Assembly (NCBI GenBank): GCA_024998685.1
Contig: JACOEH010000001.1
Location: 62,001-126,000, forward strand
DNA: 64,000 nucleotides
Origin: Nitrospira sp.
Lineage (GTDB): Bacteria; Nitrospirota; Nitrospiria; Nitrospirales; Nitrospiraceae
Direction of reading: 5' to 3'
Shown: one piece after another, positions 16,523 through 25,587 of the stretch
Layout: every line of letters starts with the position of its first letter
How positions within the stretch are numbered: the first letter of the stretch is position 1
Program-made: the position numbers and the translations under genes
Notes under the pieces: model-generated
What the model saw: only the letters and a program-made list of their open reading frames with translations
Told to the model about the DNA's origin: nothing
Databases searched by the model: none

Positions 16523-17941
16523 CTACAGCGTACTCAAGAATGCGGCAAGGTCCGTTATTTCATGATGAGTCAAACCCATGCTGAAACGAATATTATAAAA
16601 CTCCACGGTTTCCTTCAGGGTTGAGGCCGAGCCGTTGTGGAAATACGGGGCTCGTGCAGCCAGACCGCGGAGAATCGGGCCTTTGAACTTCCCGATATCA
16701 GCCCACTTTCCTGTAATCAATGCTCGGCCCGGATCGGTGGTCGACACTTCTGTTCCATCGGCCTTGTTGCGCAAGGTGATGACCGGGAGATAATGGACTT
16801 CCAAGGGATTTGTCACATCAGCGATACCGATGTTCAGCGGAACTGACTCAGAGTGATTCCCCACGTTGAACGAATCGTGACAGGTGCCGCAGGTGCCTTT
16901 GATGAGTGGAAGGCCCATGGCATCGTTGAGCCCTCCCACTCCCGTAATGTTGATGGGGTGAGAGTTGAAGAGCTCTTGTCCTCGGAGAATACTTGCACGG
17001 CGGTTTCCATGGTGGCCGTGATGGTCATGCGCAGCCGCATGAGCCCAGTGGTTGGTGAAGAGAGAGAAGACTACCGGTGTGAAGGGCGTCTGAAAAGGGT
17101 TGAGCCCCAGCGGGTCGTTGATTCCGATGTAAAACGGTTGCGTTGCGAGGATGACCGGGCCGCCGCTTGCGCCATGAACATCGAGAGCTCCCACGCCGAA
17201 ATCTATGGCCTGCGCCGTCGTGAGGGCCATTTCAAAGTCCACGATCTTCTTTTGCTGTTCTGCAGTGGGTGGCGTTGAAGCTTGGGCGTGCCCCAGCGTG
17301 GCATCCAGCGCCTGATGGGCCAGATCGGCGAGGAGATCGGAGGGATTTGTGGCGAAAGTGATCGGCTTCGTGCCGGTTTGGGTCGACGACTCGCGCCCAT
17401 CCCACATCACGGTGCTGAGAAACCGCAGGTTGGTGGACGGCAGCGGGCGTCGATACGTGGAGAGCGTGTTCATCTCGCTGCACCCGTAGGGGTTCTTGAC
17501 GCTCACGACATCAAACTCGGCTCCCGCCGGCACGGCGAGTGCTATACGGAACAATCCACGAGTGCGCAGGAGGCTATAGGCGTTGCGACGGCCTTCCACC
17601 GTCGAAGTCTCGATGTCGTGATCGCAATTCGACCCATCGTTGGGACGAAAGATCGGATCTTGGCCGTGCGAACGTTCAAACCGGTCGTCAACGTGCTCCG
17701 CTGACACGGACCAGGCATCGCCGGGCTGATGACAACTGGCGCAGGAGCGACCGTTGGTTCCGAGGTTTTGGAAGAAGGGACCGGTCAAATCCAGCTTCCC
17801 AGTAGCGTTGAAGGTTTTCAACACGCCGGTGGAATTGGGGAAGGGGAAGAGATTCGGAAGCATGGTCTCGGGTTCCGCAGACACAACCGTGGTAAGACCG
17901 AGCAATAGCACGCCTGAGAGCCAGAGACGGAATTTCACCAT
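16523..17941 (-). CDS. Cytochrome c peroxidase / MauG-family diheme protein
   Basis: 472 residues with signal peptide. Haem sites CASCH (in NGRSCASCHQPGDAW, about residue 70) and CGTCH (in KGTCGTCHDSFNVGNH). The C-terminal block KGPILRGLAARAPYFHNGSA, TLKETVEFYNIRF is typical of the CCP/MauG family. A His-rich stretch AHAAAHDHHGHHG lies between the two haem domains and may bind metal. The protein is longer than classical CCP (about 330). Substrate could be H2O2 or a protein side chain. CAAGGAGGAACT precedes the start. Divergent from the MDR gene. Confidence 0.8.
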   Translation of the reverse strand: MVKFRLWLSGVLLLGLTTVVSAEPETMLPNLFPFPNSTGVLKTFNATGKLDLTGPFFQNLGTNGRSCASCHQPGDAWSVSAEHVDDRFERSHGQDPIFRPNDGSNCDHDIETSTVEGRRNAYSLLRTRGLFRIALAVPAGAEFDVVSVKNPYGCSEMNTLSTYRRPLPSTNLRFLSTVMWDGRESSTQTGTKPITFATNPSDLLADLAHQALDATLGHAQASTPPTAEQQKKIVDFEMALTTAQAIDFGVGALDVHGASGGPVILATQPFYIGINDPLGLNPFQTPFTPVVFSLFTNHWAHAAAHDHHGHHGNRRASILRGQELFNSHPINITGVGGLNDAMGLPLIKGTCGTCHDSFNVGNHSESVPLNIGIADVTNPLEVHYLPVITLRNKADGTEVSTTDPGRALITGKWADIGKFKGPILRGLAARAPYFHNGSASTLKETVEFYNIRFSMGLTHHEITDLAAFLSTL

Positions 17942-18356
17942 AGTTCCTCCTTGTATTGAGAATTGGAAACGGCTGCAAATCTAGCAGCCATCAGTTAAAC
18001 GGGCTAGTGTGGAACCTACATACCAAAGAAGGGTGTTAAGACGAAGAAAACTTCGCGTTTTAGCATGGGTAAGACCAGCGAGAAATCACCGCGGTGACGG
18101 ACTCTCCGCCAGAAGGTCGAGTTCGCGCCAGTCCTTTGCTTCGAATCAGATTACTGCCCAAGATTGGCCGCGTAGACTTAGTGGGCACTCATATTCGACG
18201 AACAGGTCGTTTTGTGCGACAGCGAATCATCGTGGAGGATGCGTCTCACAAGTGCATCGAGCCGAACTGTCTAGGCTTCGACAATTTTCGGACAACTCTT
18301 CAAGCTCAACGTGACGCCGCACGAGTTGGACCGCTCGGCGAAGGAGGACGTGATCC
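17942..18356. other. Divergent intergenic region
   Basis: 415 bases between the leftward peroxidase gene and the rightward MDR oxidoreductase. An open frame at 18094-18360 overlaps the MDR start by ATGA but shows no recognisable protein features. Promoters for both sides are expected here; none is obvious by eye. Confidence 0.35.
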
Positions 18357-19403
18357 ATGAGACACAGGCGCATCATCGTGACTCACTACGGTGGGCCCGA
18401 GGCACTTCAGGTCATTGAAGAAGAGTGTCCCGAGCCGAAGCACGGTGAAGTTCGGGTGAACGTGCTGGCAGCGGGAGTTTCCTTGCCCGACCTAATGATG
18501 CGGGAAGGCATCCACCCCGAGACGCCTCCGTTGCCTTTCACGTCGGGGTGGGACCTGGTTGGTGTGGTGGATCAGCTTGGTGAGGGTGTCTCCGAACTCG
18601 AACCGGGCCAGGTCGTGGCCGCGCTGCCGATCTGCGGCGCATATGCGGAGTTCGTCTGCCTGCCGCACCGGGAACTGGTGCCGGTGCCATCCGGGTTGGA
18701 CCCCGCCGAGGCGGTCAGCCTTGTGCTGAATTACATCACGGCGTACCAGATGCTGTATCACTCCGCTAAGGTCAGAACGGGGCAGCGTGTGCTGATCCAC
18801 GGTGCTGCAGGCGGGGTCGGCTCGGCACTCTTGCAGCTTGGGCGTCTAGCCGGCCTGGAGTTGTACGGAACCTGTTCCTCGCGAGGAGTGTCGGCTGTTT
18901 CAGGCCTGGGCGGTATCCCCATTGACTATCAACATCAGGACTTCGTGACAGAAATTCACCGTCTGACAGGTCACGGCGTAGATGTTGTCTTTGACGGCAT
19001 CGGTGGAACCCACATCTGGCGTTCCCGCAAGGCTCTGCGTCCTGGTGGCATGGTTGTGGCCTATGGCCTGACTGGCTCACTCCGTGGAGGCCGCTTGGCG
19101 TCAGGTCGTTCAGGCGGTCGTCATCGCTTTCGTGCAATCATCATCTTCGGCTTGTACATTGCCGGTGGTTGGCTGTTCCCGGGCCGGAGGCGGGTTGTCC
19201 CTTATAGTATCCAATGGCTCAAACGGCTGAAACCGTCATGGTTTCGACAGGACTTGATCACTCTGTTTGACCTCCTCCAACAGCAGAAGATCAAGCCGCT
19301 TATCGCGCAGCGATTCCCGATTGCCGAGGCCAGGCAGGCGCAGGAGTTGCTCGGGAAGGGTGGCGTAACAGGTAAGATCGTTCTCATCCACAACGAATCG
19401 TAG
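18357..19403 (+). CDS. Medium-chain dehydrogenase/reductase, quinone oxidoreductase-like
   Basis: 348 residues. GroES-like N-terminal domain (GEVRVNVLAAGVSLPDLMMREG, PLPFTSGWDLVGVV) then a Rossmann domain with GQRVLIHGAAGGVGSALLQLG, the NAD(P)H-binding AAGGVG of zinc-free quinone oxidoreductases. No structural-zinc Cys cluster is present. Substrate is probably a quinone or enal, reduced with NADPH. GGAGGACGTGATCC precedes ATG. Part of the block bounded by synthetase-gene repeats. Confidence 0.82.
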   Translation: MRHRRIIVTHYGGPEALQVIEEECPEPKHGEVRVNVLAAGVSLPDLMMREGIHPETPPLPFTSGWDLVGVVDQLGEGVSELEPGQVVAALPICGAYAEFVCLPHRELVPVPSGLDPAEAVSLVLNYITAYQMLYHSAKVRTGQRVLIHGAAGGVGSALLQLGRLAGLELYGTCSSRGVSAVSGLGGIPIDYQHQDFVTEIHRLTGHGVDVVFDGIGGTHIWRSRKALRPGGMVVAYGLTGSLRGGRLASGRSGGRHRFRAIIIFGLYIAGGWLFPGRRRVVPYSIQWLKRLKPSWFRQDLITLFDLLQQQKIKPLIAQRFPIAEARQAQELLGKGGVTGKIVLIHNES

Positions 19404-19500
19404 CTTGAATCGCGAAAGGCATAACAACTTCGTGCAGTGATGGTATTTCACAACGGTGAAGATCCAAGTGTCGGTCCCGTTGAAAGACCAAGGAGAAACG

Positions 19501-20202
19501 TTGTTCGCCGGGCATGTCGGAGCGGCTTTAGCCATCGGGCGCATTGAGCGGCGCGTGAATGTCGGCCTTTTTGTGACTGCGGCGCTCTTGCTCGACTTCG
19601 TGCTTTGGCTGTTTATTCTCTTCGGATGGGAATCGGTCAATATTACCGAGGATTTTTCGACCACACACCAACCCCACTTCGTGTTTCCATCCTCCCACGG
19701 TCTCTTGGCAGCAGGAGGCTGGTCCGCAGCCGCTGGAGTACTTACTCTGCTGTTGTCCCCATACCTTAAGGAGGCAAGGCGGCGTGCCGCCGCTCTTGTT
19801 GCTGGAGCAGTCTTCTCACATTGGCTGTTGGATGTGCTTGTTCACCGGTCCGAATTGCCGCTCACCGGTAACACCTCGGTTACAGTGGGTCTTGCGCTTT
19901 GGAACGATATGCCGGCGGCACTGGCGATAGAAGCTGCCATTGTCGCACTCGGTCTGTGTCTCTTTCTCCCCAAAAGCGGACTCGCGCGTGGCAAATCCAT
20001 TGCTCTCGGAATCCTCATCCTCATCGTCCTTATGTCCACTATCATCGGAATGACCATTGCCCCACCTCCGTCCTCAGCAGCGGCAATGGCCGGCAGCTCA
20101 TTAGTGGCACTTGTGGCGGTGTGCGGACTGATTGCTTGGCTAGGAAGGGTCTCGCGTGAAGAACGGTTTAGTACTTCGTTAAGCGAGGATCGGCATGATT
20201 GA
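19501..20202 (+). CDS. Membrane-bound metal-dependent hydrolase-like protein
   Basis: 233 residues from a TTG start. TTG 19501 is chosen because AAGGAG lies five bases upstream and the family begins at LFAGHVGAALAIGR; an in-frame GTG at 19456 lacks a ribosome site. Polytopic membrane protein with His/Asp residues (FPSSHGLLAAGG, SHWLLDVLVHRSELPL) matching the YdjM-like group predicted to bind metal at the membrane face. Its 3' end overlaps the convergent synthetase gene by 35 bases, and its stop lies two bases before the repeat copy at 20205. Confidence 0.72.
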   Translation: MFAGHVGAALAIGRIERRVNVGLFVTAALLLDFVLWLFILFGWESVNITEDFSTTHQPHFVFPSSHGLLAAGGWSAAAGVLTLLLSPYLKEARRRAAALVAGAVFSHWLLDVLVHRSELPLTGNTSVTVGLALWNDMPAALAIEAAIVALGLCLFLPKSGLARGKSIALGILILIVLMSTIIGMTIAPPPSSAAAMAGSSLVALVAVCGLIAWLGRVSREERFSTSLSEDRHD

Positions 20203-22921
20203 CACGTATTCTTGCATCCACGACTCGGCAGCCCCGGCCTGGCGGCAATGTGAAGATCGGATTCAGGTCGAGTTCGCTGATCTGTGGAATTTCTTCAACG
20301 AGACGAGATATCCGCAGCAACGTTTCTTCAAGAGCCTCCAGATCGGCTGGCAGATGTCCCCGATAGCCGGTCAGCAGTCGATAGCCTTTGATTCCCCTGA
20401 TCATCTCAGCCGCATCAAAGTCGGTGAGCGGGGTGATGCGGAACTGCACATCGCCGAGAATCTCGACGTGAATCCCACCGAGGCCAAACGCGATTAAGGG
20501 TCCGAATAAAGGGTCCTCAGTGACCCCGATCATGACTTCCACACCACCGGTCACCATCGGTTGCACGAGCACACCTTCCATGGCATCGAGCTGGTTGGTT
20601 TCGGCAAGGTACATTCTCATTGAGTCGAACGCCCGGCGAACCGCTTGCTCATCCTTGAGATTCAACTGCACGCCACCGACCTCGGTTTTGTGCACAATCT
20701 GATGTGAGGCTAGTTTGACGGCGACCGGATAGCCGACTCCGCTCGCCAATGCGGCCGCTTCATCAGCCGTCTTCGCCACTCCACCGGCCTGAATGGAAAG
20801 CCCTATTGCGTTCAGGATGTTCCGCGTTTCTTCCGTCGTCAACCAACCGGTGCCACGCTGGGATAAGGCAGCGGCACAAATCGTTCGTGCGGCGGCAAGA
20901 TCGAGATCGTCAAAGTCGGGCACCATGCCGGGCCGTTGTTTCCGCCACTCCCCATAAGACACCGCTTTGCTGAGCACAAGTGCGGGAGTCTCAGGTAGGG
21001 GATAGGTCGGGATCGTCTCTGTTCGGACGCTGAATGTACGGTCCATATCACCTTCCGCCATCCAGCCTATAAACACGGGCTTGGTCTTCGCGCCCGCTTT
21101 CCGCCCATTTTCAATTCCCGTCAGAATGCCGCGAGCAATATCAGCTGTGTCTCGTACCGTCAGCGCTATATAGAGAATGATCAGCGCATCGATCTCATCG
21201 GCCGATAGAAGAGTTGCAATCGTCTTGGCATACTGATCCGGCGTGGCAGACGCAATCAGATCGACAGGATTGTTCAGCGCAGCGACCGACGGCAGAGACG
21301 ACGCGAGAGTCGCCTTGGTCCGATTGGATAGTTCTGGAACAACTAATGCCCCTGCCTCGCAGGCATCAGTACAGAGAATGGCCGGCCCTCCGGCGTTTGT
21401 AACAATTCCTACCCGCCGCCCCGGAGGGAGGGGTTGATTCGAAAAACCAGCGGCCACGTTCAACAATTCGTCGAGTGATTCGGCGCGAATGACGCCGGCC
21501 TGATGAAACAGCGCGTCCACCGCCACATCGCTGGCAGCGAGCGCTGCCGTGTGCGAGCTGGCCGCCCTCCGCCCCGATTGTGATCGCCCGGCTTTGACCG
21601 CGATGATAGGTTTGCAACGGCTCACACGCCGGGCGATGCGAGCAAAACGGCGAGGATTGCCGAACGATTCTACGTATAAGAGAATCGTGTCGGTTGCAGG
21701 ATCTTCCTCCCAATATTGGAGCAGGTCGTTGGTCGAGACATCAGCCTTATTCCCGACGCTGGCAAATGAAGAGATCCCGAGTCGGACACGACGGGCTCCG
21801 GCGAGAGCGGCAAGGCCCAACGCGCCGCTTTGCGACGACATCGCTACTCTGCCTTGAGGGGGAAACAGCGAGGTGAAAGTGGCATTGAGCCTGATACCCG
21901 GATCCGTATTCACTATCCCGAAGCAATTGGGGCCGATCATGCGCATGCCGTGCTGCCGGACTTTCGCGACCAACTGCCGCTGGAGGGCCGCTCCTTCCGC
22001 GCCCGCTTCCGCGAATCCAGCCGTAATGATGACACAGGCCCGGATTTCCTTTGCCGCGCATTCGTCGATTACTGACGACACAGAGTCTCTCGGGACGGCA
22101 ATGACGGCTAGATCAACGGGCTCGGGGATTTCCTGCGTGGATGCATAGGTCCGGATGTTTTTGATGTCGGTCGCCTTGGGATTGACGGGGTAGATGCCGC
22201 CTCGAAATCCGCCGGCCGTTACGGCATCGAGCAATCGATAGCCGATCTTGTTTGGATCATGCGAGACGCCGATGATGGCGATGGACTGGGGCTGAAAAAA
22301 CGGTCGGAGTGAGGCCGTCGTGGCCAGCCGTTCTCGGACCTCCCCGCGCGTGACGGTCTTTTCCGTGGGGATCAGCGACAACTCTACCGCCATATCTTCG
22401 CCTTCGTACGCCTCATGGGCGGTAAACCCCGATTCTCGGAAGACTTCGCGCATGGCCAGGTTCTCTGCATGGGTCACTGCCCACAGCCGGATGAATCCAT
22501 GGCGGATGGCCGGCAGAGCAAGCCGTTCGAGAAGCAGTGTGCCCAAACCTTTTCCATGGAACGCATCATCCACGGCCATGGCGACTTCCGCGGTTTGCTC
22601 ATCCTTCGCCCAGTAAGATCCAGCGGCAATGATGCGGAGCGTGCCTTTCCATACTCGCGTCACGACCAGCGTAAATTGGGAACGTGGGTTGGAGGAATGA
22701 CACAAGGCGGCGGTACTATCCGAAGACGGAGAGCTTTCCGAGAAAAATCTGTGGCGCCTCGACTCAGGGGATAACCGATCGACGAACTGTTGCATCATCA
22801 CGGCGTCGGACGGTTCGGCCGGTCGGATTGCGGCGGTCGAGCCGTCACGCATAATGAGCGAACCGGACTCAGTATGATCGGCCTCAAGAGGAGGAATGTA
22901 GAGAGGGCGAACGAATCGCAT
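20168..22921 (-). CDS. NDP-forming acyl-CoA synthetase fused to GNAT domain
   Basis: 917 residues. GNAT acetyltransferase about 24-185 (FHGKGLGTLLLERLALPAIR), CoA-binding domain from about 205 (QSIAIIGVSHDPNKIGYRLL), ligase domains with the phospho-His motif ASSHTAALAAS, and an ATP-grasp domain from about 680 to the end (GYPVAVKLASHQIVHKTEVG, ELDLNPIF). The architecture matches Pat/PatZ-type proteins, which acetylate lysines or act as ADP-forming acetyl-CoA synthetases; which one cannot be told here. Its C-terminal coding sequence is duplicated at 16290-16408. Confidence 0.88.
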   Translation of the reverse strand: MRFVRPLYIPPLEADHTESGSLIMRDGSTAAIRPAEPSDAVMMQQFVDRLSPESRRHRFFSESSPSSDSTAALCHSSNPRSQFTLVVTRVWKGTLRIIAAGSYWAKDEQTAEVAMAVDDAFHGKGLGTLLLERLALPAIRHGFIRLWAVTHAENLAMREVFRESGFTAHEAYEGEDMAVELSLIPTEKTVTRGEVRERLATTASLRPFFQPQSIAIIGVSHDPNKIGYRLLDAVTAGGFRGGIYPVNPKATDIKNIRTYASTQEIPEPVDLAVIAVPRDSVSSVIDECAAKEIRACVIITAGFAEAGAEGAALQRQLVAKVRQHGMRMIGPNCFGIVNTDPGIRLNATFTSLFPPQGRVAMSSQSGALGLAALAGARRVRLGISSFASVGNKADVSTNDLLQYWEEDPATDTILLYVESFGNPRRFARIARRVSRCKPIIAVKAGRSQSGRRAASSHTAALAASDVAVDALFHQAGVIRAESLDELLNVAAGFSNQPLPPGRRVGIVTNAGGPAILCTDACEAGALVVPELSNRTKATLASSLPSVAALNNPVDLIASATPDQYAKTIATLLSADEIDALIILYIALTVRDTADIARGILTGIENGRKAGAKTKPVFIGWMAEGDMDRTFSVRTETIPTYPLPETPALVLSKAVSYGEWRKQRPGMVPDFDDLDLAAARTICAAALSQRGTGWLTTEETRNILNAIGLSIQAGGVAKTADEAAALASGVGYPVAVKLASHQIVHKTEVGGVQLNLKDEQAVRRAFDSMRMYLAETNQLDAMEGVLVQPMVTGGVEVMIGVTEDPLFGPLIAFGLGGIHVEILGDVQFRITPLTDFDAAEMIRGIKGYRLLTGYRGHLPADLEALEETLLRISRLVEEIPQISELDLNPIFTLPPGRGCRVVDARIRVNHADPRLTKY
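20205..20298. repeat. Right copy of a 94-bp direct repeat (left copy 16315-16408)
   Basis: The two copies lie in the same orientation 3890 bases apart and differ at about eight positions. This copy is the coding end of the intact synthetase gene. Together they bracket the HTH-scrap-proximal region, the peroxidase, MDR and hydrolase genes. Confidence 0.8.
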
Positions 22922-23156
22922 TGCACTCCGAGAACTTCAACATGAAGGACGCGGGTAGCGCCTCGGACCAGCTATTGATGTCGGGCGGTGACACGGATCT
23001 GGTAGAGGACACCACATTCAGCATGTGTTGATTCGTGAGTTTTCCGCGAAAGCCGTGCGTCGGACTGAACAGCACACCGTTCGAGATTGCCGCCGACAAT
23101 GCGGATATGAGCATGAACGCAGCGACCGGTATCTTACCCGTATTGGATCCTTTCAT
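22884..23156 (-). CDS. Short exported protein resembling a cytochrome c C-terminus (no haem site)
   Basis: 90 residues. The N-terminus KIPVAAFMLISALSAA looks like a signal peptide; it is directly followed by NGVLFSPTHGFRGKLTNQHM, which aligns with QGVLFSPMHGWADRLSSQEM of the cytochrome at 13767. The haem-binding half is missing. The ATG overlaps the stop of the preceding stress-protein gene (ATGA), so it may be translated by coupling; the 3' end overlaps the synthetase start by 38 bases. Probably a deletion remnant. Confidence 0.45.
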   Translation of the reverse strand: MKGSNTGKIPVAAFMLISALSAAISNGVLFSPTHGFRGKLTNQHMLNVVSSTRSVSPPDINSWSEALPASFMLKFSECNAIRSPSLHSSS

Positions 23157-24010
23157 CTCAAGACGAGCACTGGAGAGGTCACGTGATGCACGACGGCATG
23201 GGACACGCTCCCCAAGAGAAAACGAGAAAGGCCCTTGCGTCCATGGGAGCTGACGACCACCAAATCCCTCCCCTTCGCCTCCCGTTCAATCACCGTTGCG
23301 GGATTGCCCGTGGCGACGTTCGTGCTCACCGTATAGCGGGGGTTCAAGAGTTTTCCGGCGGTCGATTGGACGAGTTCATCCGCATAGCGTTCCGCTCCCT
23401 CCCACCATGTTCCGGTTCCCAGCGCGTCATAGGGGTCACTGACTCCGATCGGAACGAGGGCATGCAGCACGCAGACCTCCGTGGGATCGGTAAAGGGGTG
23501 GTGCGTCAGCCACTTCGCGATTCGGTCGGCATCGTCTCGATCCTCGATGGCGACGAGCACCCGTTGGATCTTACGCGCAGCTCCTCGGACAATCAGGACC
23601 GGCCGAGTGCCGTGCATGAGCACCCGATGGGACACACTTCCGAGGACAGCCTCGGACAGACGGTTTCGTCCGCGCACGCCGACGACGACCAAGTCGGCTG
23701 AGAGATTTTCGGTGCTGTCGAGGATGAGCTGAGCGGGATTGCCGATTTCGTTCACCTTCCTGATCGATGCAATCTCCGTCGGTATCAGGGCGGCGGCGCG
23801 ATCCAGTAATTGATTTCCCGAATCGACCATCGCCTTGCGGAAATCATCGTACCCTTGCACGTTGCCTGCTTGGGCCACGAACGGATGTTTCAAAATCCCT
23901 AAATCGACGCCGTGGACCAGCGTGACGTCCGTCGGATGATAGAGCAGAAACGTCTGGCTGAGGGCGGCAAACGCCTGATCCGACCAATCGACGCCGATGA
24001 TGACTCTCAT
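23153..24010 (-). CDS. Tandem universal stress protein (UspA)
   Basis: 285 residues, two Usp domains: MRVIIGVDWSDQAFAALSQT at the start with VVVGVRGRNRLSEAVLGSVS as the ATP-binding tail of domain 1, and VVVSSHGRKGLSRFLLGSVS with SPVLVLR for domain 2. The G-x2-G-x9-GS pattern for ATP binding is seen in both. First gene of a leftward run with the short exported protein and the acyl-CoA synthetase. Confidence 0.9.
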   Translation of the reverse strand: MRVIIGVDWSDQAFAALSQTFLLYHPTDVTLVHGVDLGILKHPFVAQAGNVQGYDDFRKAMVDSGNQLLDRAAALIPTEIASIRKVNEIGNPAQLILDSTENLSADLVVVGVRGRNRLSEAVLGSVSHRVLMHGTRPVLIVRGAARKIQRVLVAIEDRDDADRIAKWLTHHPFTDPTEVCVLHALVPIGVSDPYDALGTGTWWEGAERYADELVQSTAGKLLNPRYTVSTNVATGNPATVIEREAKGRDLVVVSSHGRKGLSRFLLGSVSHAVVHHVTSPVLVLR

Positions 24011-24131
24011 ACCATGGCCTTTCCCATTTGAACTTCAAAGCAGCAGATCATGATCACCGTTCTCCGTCGAGCCGTCGGCGGTGTCCTCATTATTTTTGCG
24101 GTTAGGCGTGCTCCCTTATCATTGCGATGTA

Positions 24132-24821
24132 TCATTGCGATGAGGCTGTTGAGGGATGTGGTCGCTCCTTCCATTCCAACAGCGATTCTTCCGCCAGGTT
24201 TAAATACCCCACCACATCGTGATCGCTGACCTGTGCAAAGTCGAGATAGTGGTTCCCCACGGCCCGGAAGAGGTCCGGCACGGCGAGGACGACTAATTCA
24301 TCCGTCTGTGCGCGGGCCTCTTGGATAGTCTCTGTCGGACCGACCGGAATAGCTCCAATCAGGCGACGTGGTTTGAAGCGCCGGATGGACTCGACGGATG
24401 CGAAGAAGGTGGAACCGGTAGCGATTCCATCATCCACGAGAATGACGATGCGGTCGGTGAGCATAGGCAACCGGCGGCCTTGCCGGTAGAGCTCCTGCCG
24501 CCGAGCGATCTCTCGTTGCTGCACCTGAACGATCTCCTCCAGGTCCGAGCGAGAAAGGCCGTACGCCGCCATCGCATCAGGGTTCAGATAAATCGTTCCT
24601 GTCTCACCCACCGCACCGAGGGCGTACTCGGGATTATCCGGTGCTCCCAGCTTTCGAGCGATGAAGACGTCCAGCGGAAGATGTAGCTCCAGGCTCAACT
24701 GGTACCCGACCGCCACCCCGCCACGTGGAAGCGCTAAAATGAGAGCTGCTTCAACCTCGCGATACGGAGTCAGTCGTTCAGCGAGCCTTCGACCTGCCTC
24801 TTCTCGATTCTTGAACGTCAC
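24132..24821 (-). CDS. Phosphoribosyltransferase-family protein
   Basis: 229 residues, GTG start. PRPP-binding signature RIVILVDDGIATGSTFFA at about residues 123-140; N-terminal LALPRGGVAVGYQLSLELHL and LDVFIARKLGAPDNPEYALG are typical of the predicted phosphoribosyltransferases found near hydrolases, stress proteins and Hsp20. Natural substrate unknown. A 9-nt-period repeat lies directly upstream. Confidence 0.85.
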   Translation of the reverse strand: MTFKNREEAGRRLAERLTPYREVEAALILALPRGGVAVGYQLSLELHLPLDVFIARKLGAPDNPEYALGAVGETGTIYLNPDAMAAYGLSRSDLEEIVQVQQREIARRQELYRQGRRLPMLTDRIVILVDDGIATGSTFFASVESIRRFKPRRLIGAIPVGPTETIQEARAQTDELVVLAVPDLFRAVGNHYLDFAQVSDHDVVGYLNLAEESLLEWKERPHPSTASSQ

Positions 24822-24832
24822 ACGAACCTCTG

Positions 24833-24902
24833 TTTGTCTTGTTGTTCTTGTCGCTCTCGTTTGTTTGGTTCAACCGGATAAACAAGATCAACCAAACAAA
24901 CC
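24833..24902. repeat. Two-armed 9-nt-period repeat, copy A
   Basis: Pyrimidine/T-rich nonamers (for example TTTGTCTTG, TTGTTCTTG, TTTGTTTGG) run up to a centre TTCAACCGG and are followed by purine-rich nonamers (ATAAACAAG, ATCAACCAA). The second arm is roughly the reverse complement of the first, so an imperfect hairpin is possible. Lies between the phosphoribosyltransferase start and a small membrane-protein gene. Confidence 0.75.
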
Positions 24903-24909
24903 TTTCAAC

Positions 24910-25062
24910 CTATGCAAGGCCGCTTATCACACCAACTCCGATCAGAAACATCGCCATGAAAATAAGGATGAGCATGAGCAGCACATGATGATGCGGTCCC
25001 CTTTCGTTCCGATCCCAATGGACTTGCCACGGAATTTCAAGATACCGAGGATGGCGGATCAT
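24910..25062 (-). CDS. Small single-pass membrane protein, 50 aa
   Basis: Start ATG 25062 has AAGGAAG nine bases upstream. The N-terminal half is polar and aromatic (RHPRYLEIPWQVHWDRNERG), followed by three His and one transmembrane helix, LLMLILIFMAMFLIGVGV. Not recognised as a known family. It is between the Hsp20 gene and the phosphoribosyltransferase, all on the minus strand. Confidence 0.6.
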   Translation of the reverse strand: MIRHPRYLEIPWQVHWDRNERGPHHHVLLMLILIFMAMFLIGVGVISGLA

Positions 25063-25113
25063 GCTGTCTTCCTTTCCGAAAAGAGAAAGAGATGAGCAAT
25101 GATTCTCTATCTC

Positions 25114-25587
25114 TCAGGCAATTTTCACTTCAATCGCTTTGGGTTTGGCCCTCTCTGCCTTTGGGAGATGCACTTTGAGCACCCCATCCTTGTACTCGGC
25201 ATTGACTTTGGATCCATCGGCGTCTTCGGGAAGGGTAAAGCTTCGCATAAAGCTGCCGTACGCCCGCTCGACGCGGTGATACTTCTTGCCCTTTTCTTCC
25301 TTCTCGTATTTCCGTTCGCCACTGATGGCAAGGACATCGTCATGGACGTTGATCTTGATTTCCTCTTTCTTCATTTCGGGAATCTCAGCTTTGATCACGT
25401 ACTCCTTCTCATCTTCCGAGATGTCCACGAGCGGCGACCACTCCGCGACGCTGATGGCCTCCTTCTTGTCGCCACCGGTAGGAACGGATGTGCGGCCGAA
25501 GAGGCTCGAAAGCCGTTTCTCCATTTCCTCGATTTCCTTGAACGGATTCCATCGCGTCGTCGGTTCCCATCTTGTCAGTCCGCTCAT
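25114..25587 (-). CDS. Small heat-shock protein Hsp20
   Basis: 157 residues. N-terminal WNPFKEIEEMEKRLSSLFG, then the alpha-crystallin domain (WSPLVDISEDEKEYVIKAEI, VHDDVLAISGERKYE, then the A-x-x-x-n-G-v-L motif as AEYKDGVLKVHLPK). ATP-independent holdase. Start 25587 is chosen since AGGAGG lies eight bases upstream; a Met two codons earlier is too close to that site. Confidence 0.92.
   Translation of the reverse strand: MSGLTRWEPTTRWNPFKEIEEMEKRLSSLFGRTSVPTGGDKKEAISVAEWSPLVDISEDEKEYVIKAEIPEMKKEEIKINVHDDVLAISGERKYEKEEKGKKYHRVERAYGSFMRSFTLPEDADGSKVNAEYKDGVLKVHLPKAERAKPKAIEVKIA

Noticed and set aside
18094-18360. 88-codon open frame overlapping the MDR start by ATGA
   Set aside because: No ribosome site, no recognisable domain, and a competing frame on the same strand; the overlap may be chance.
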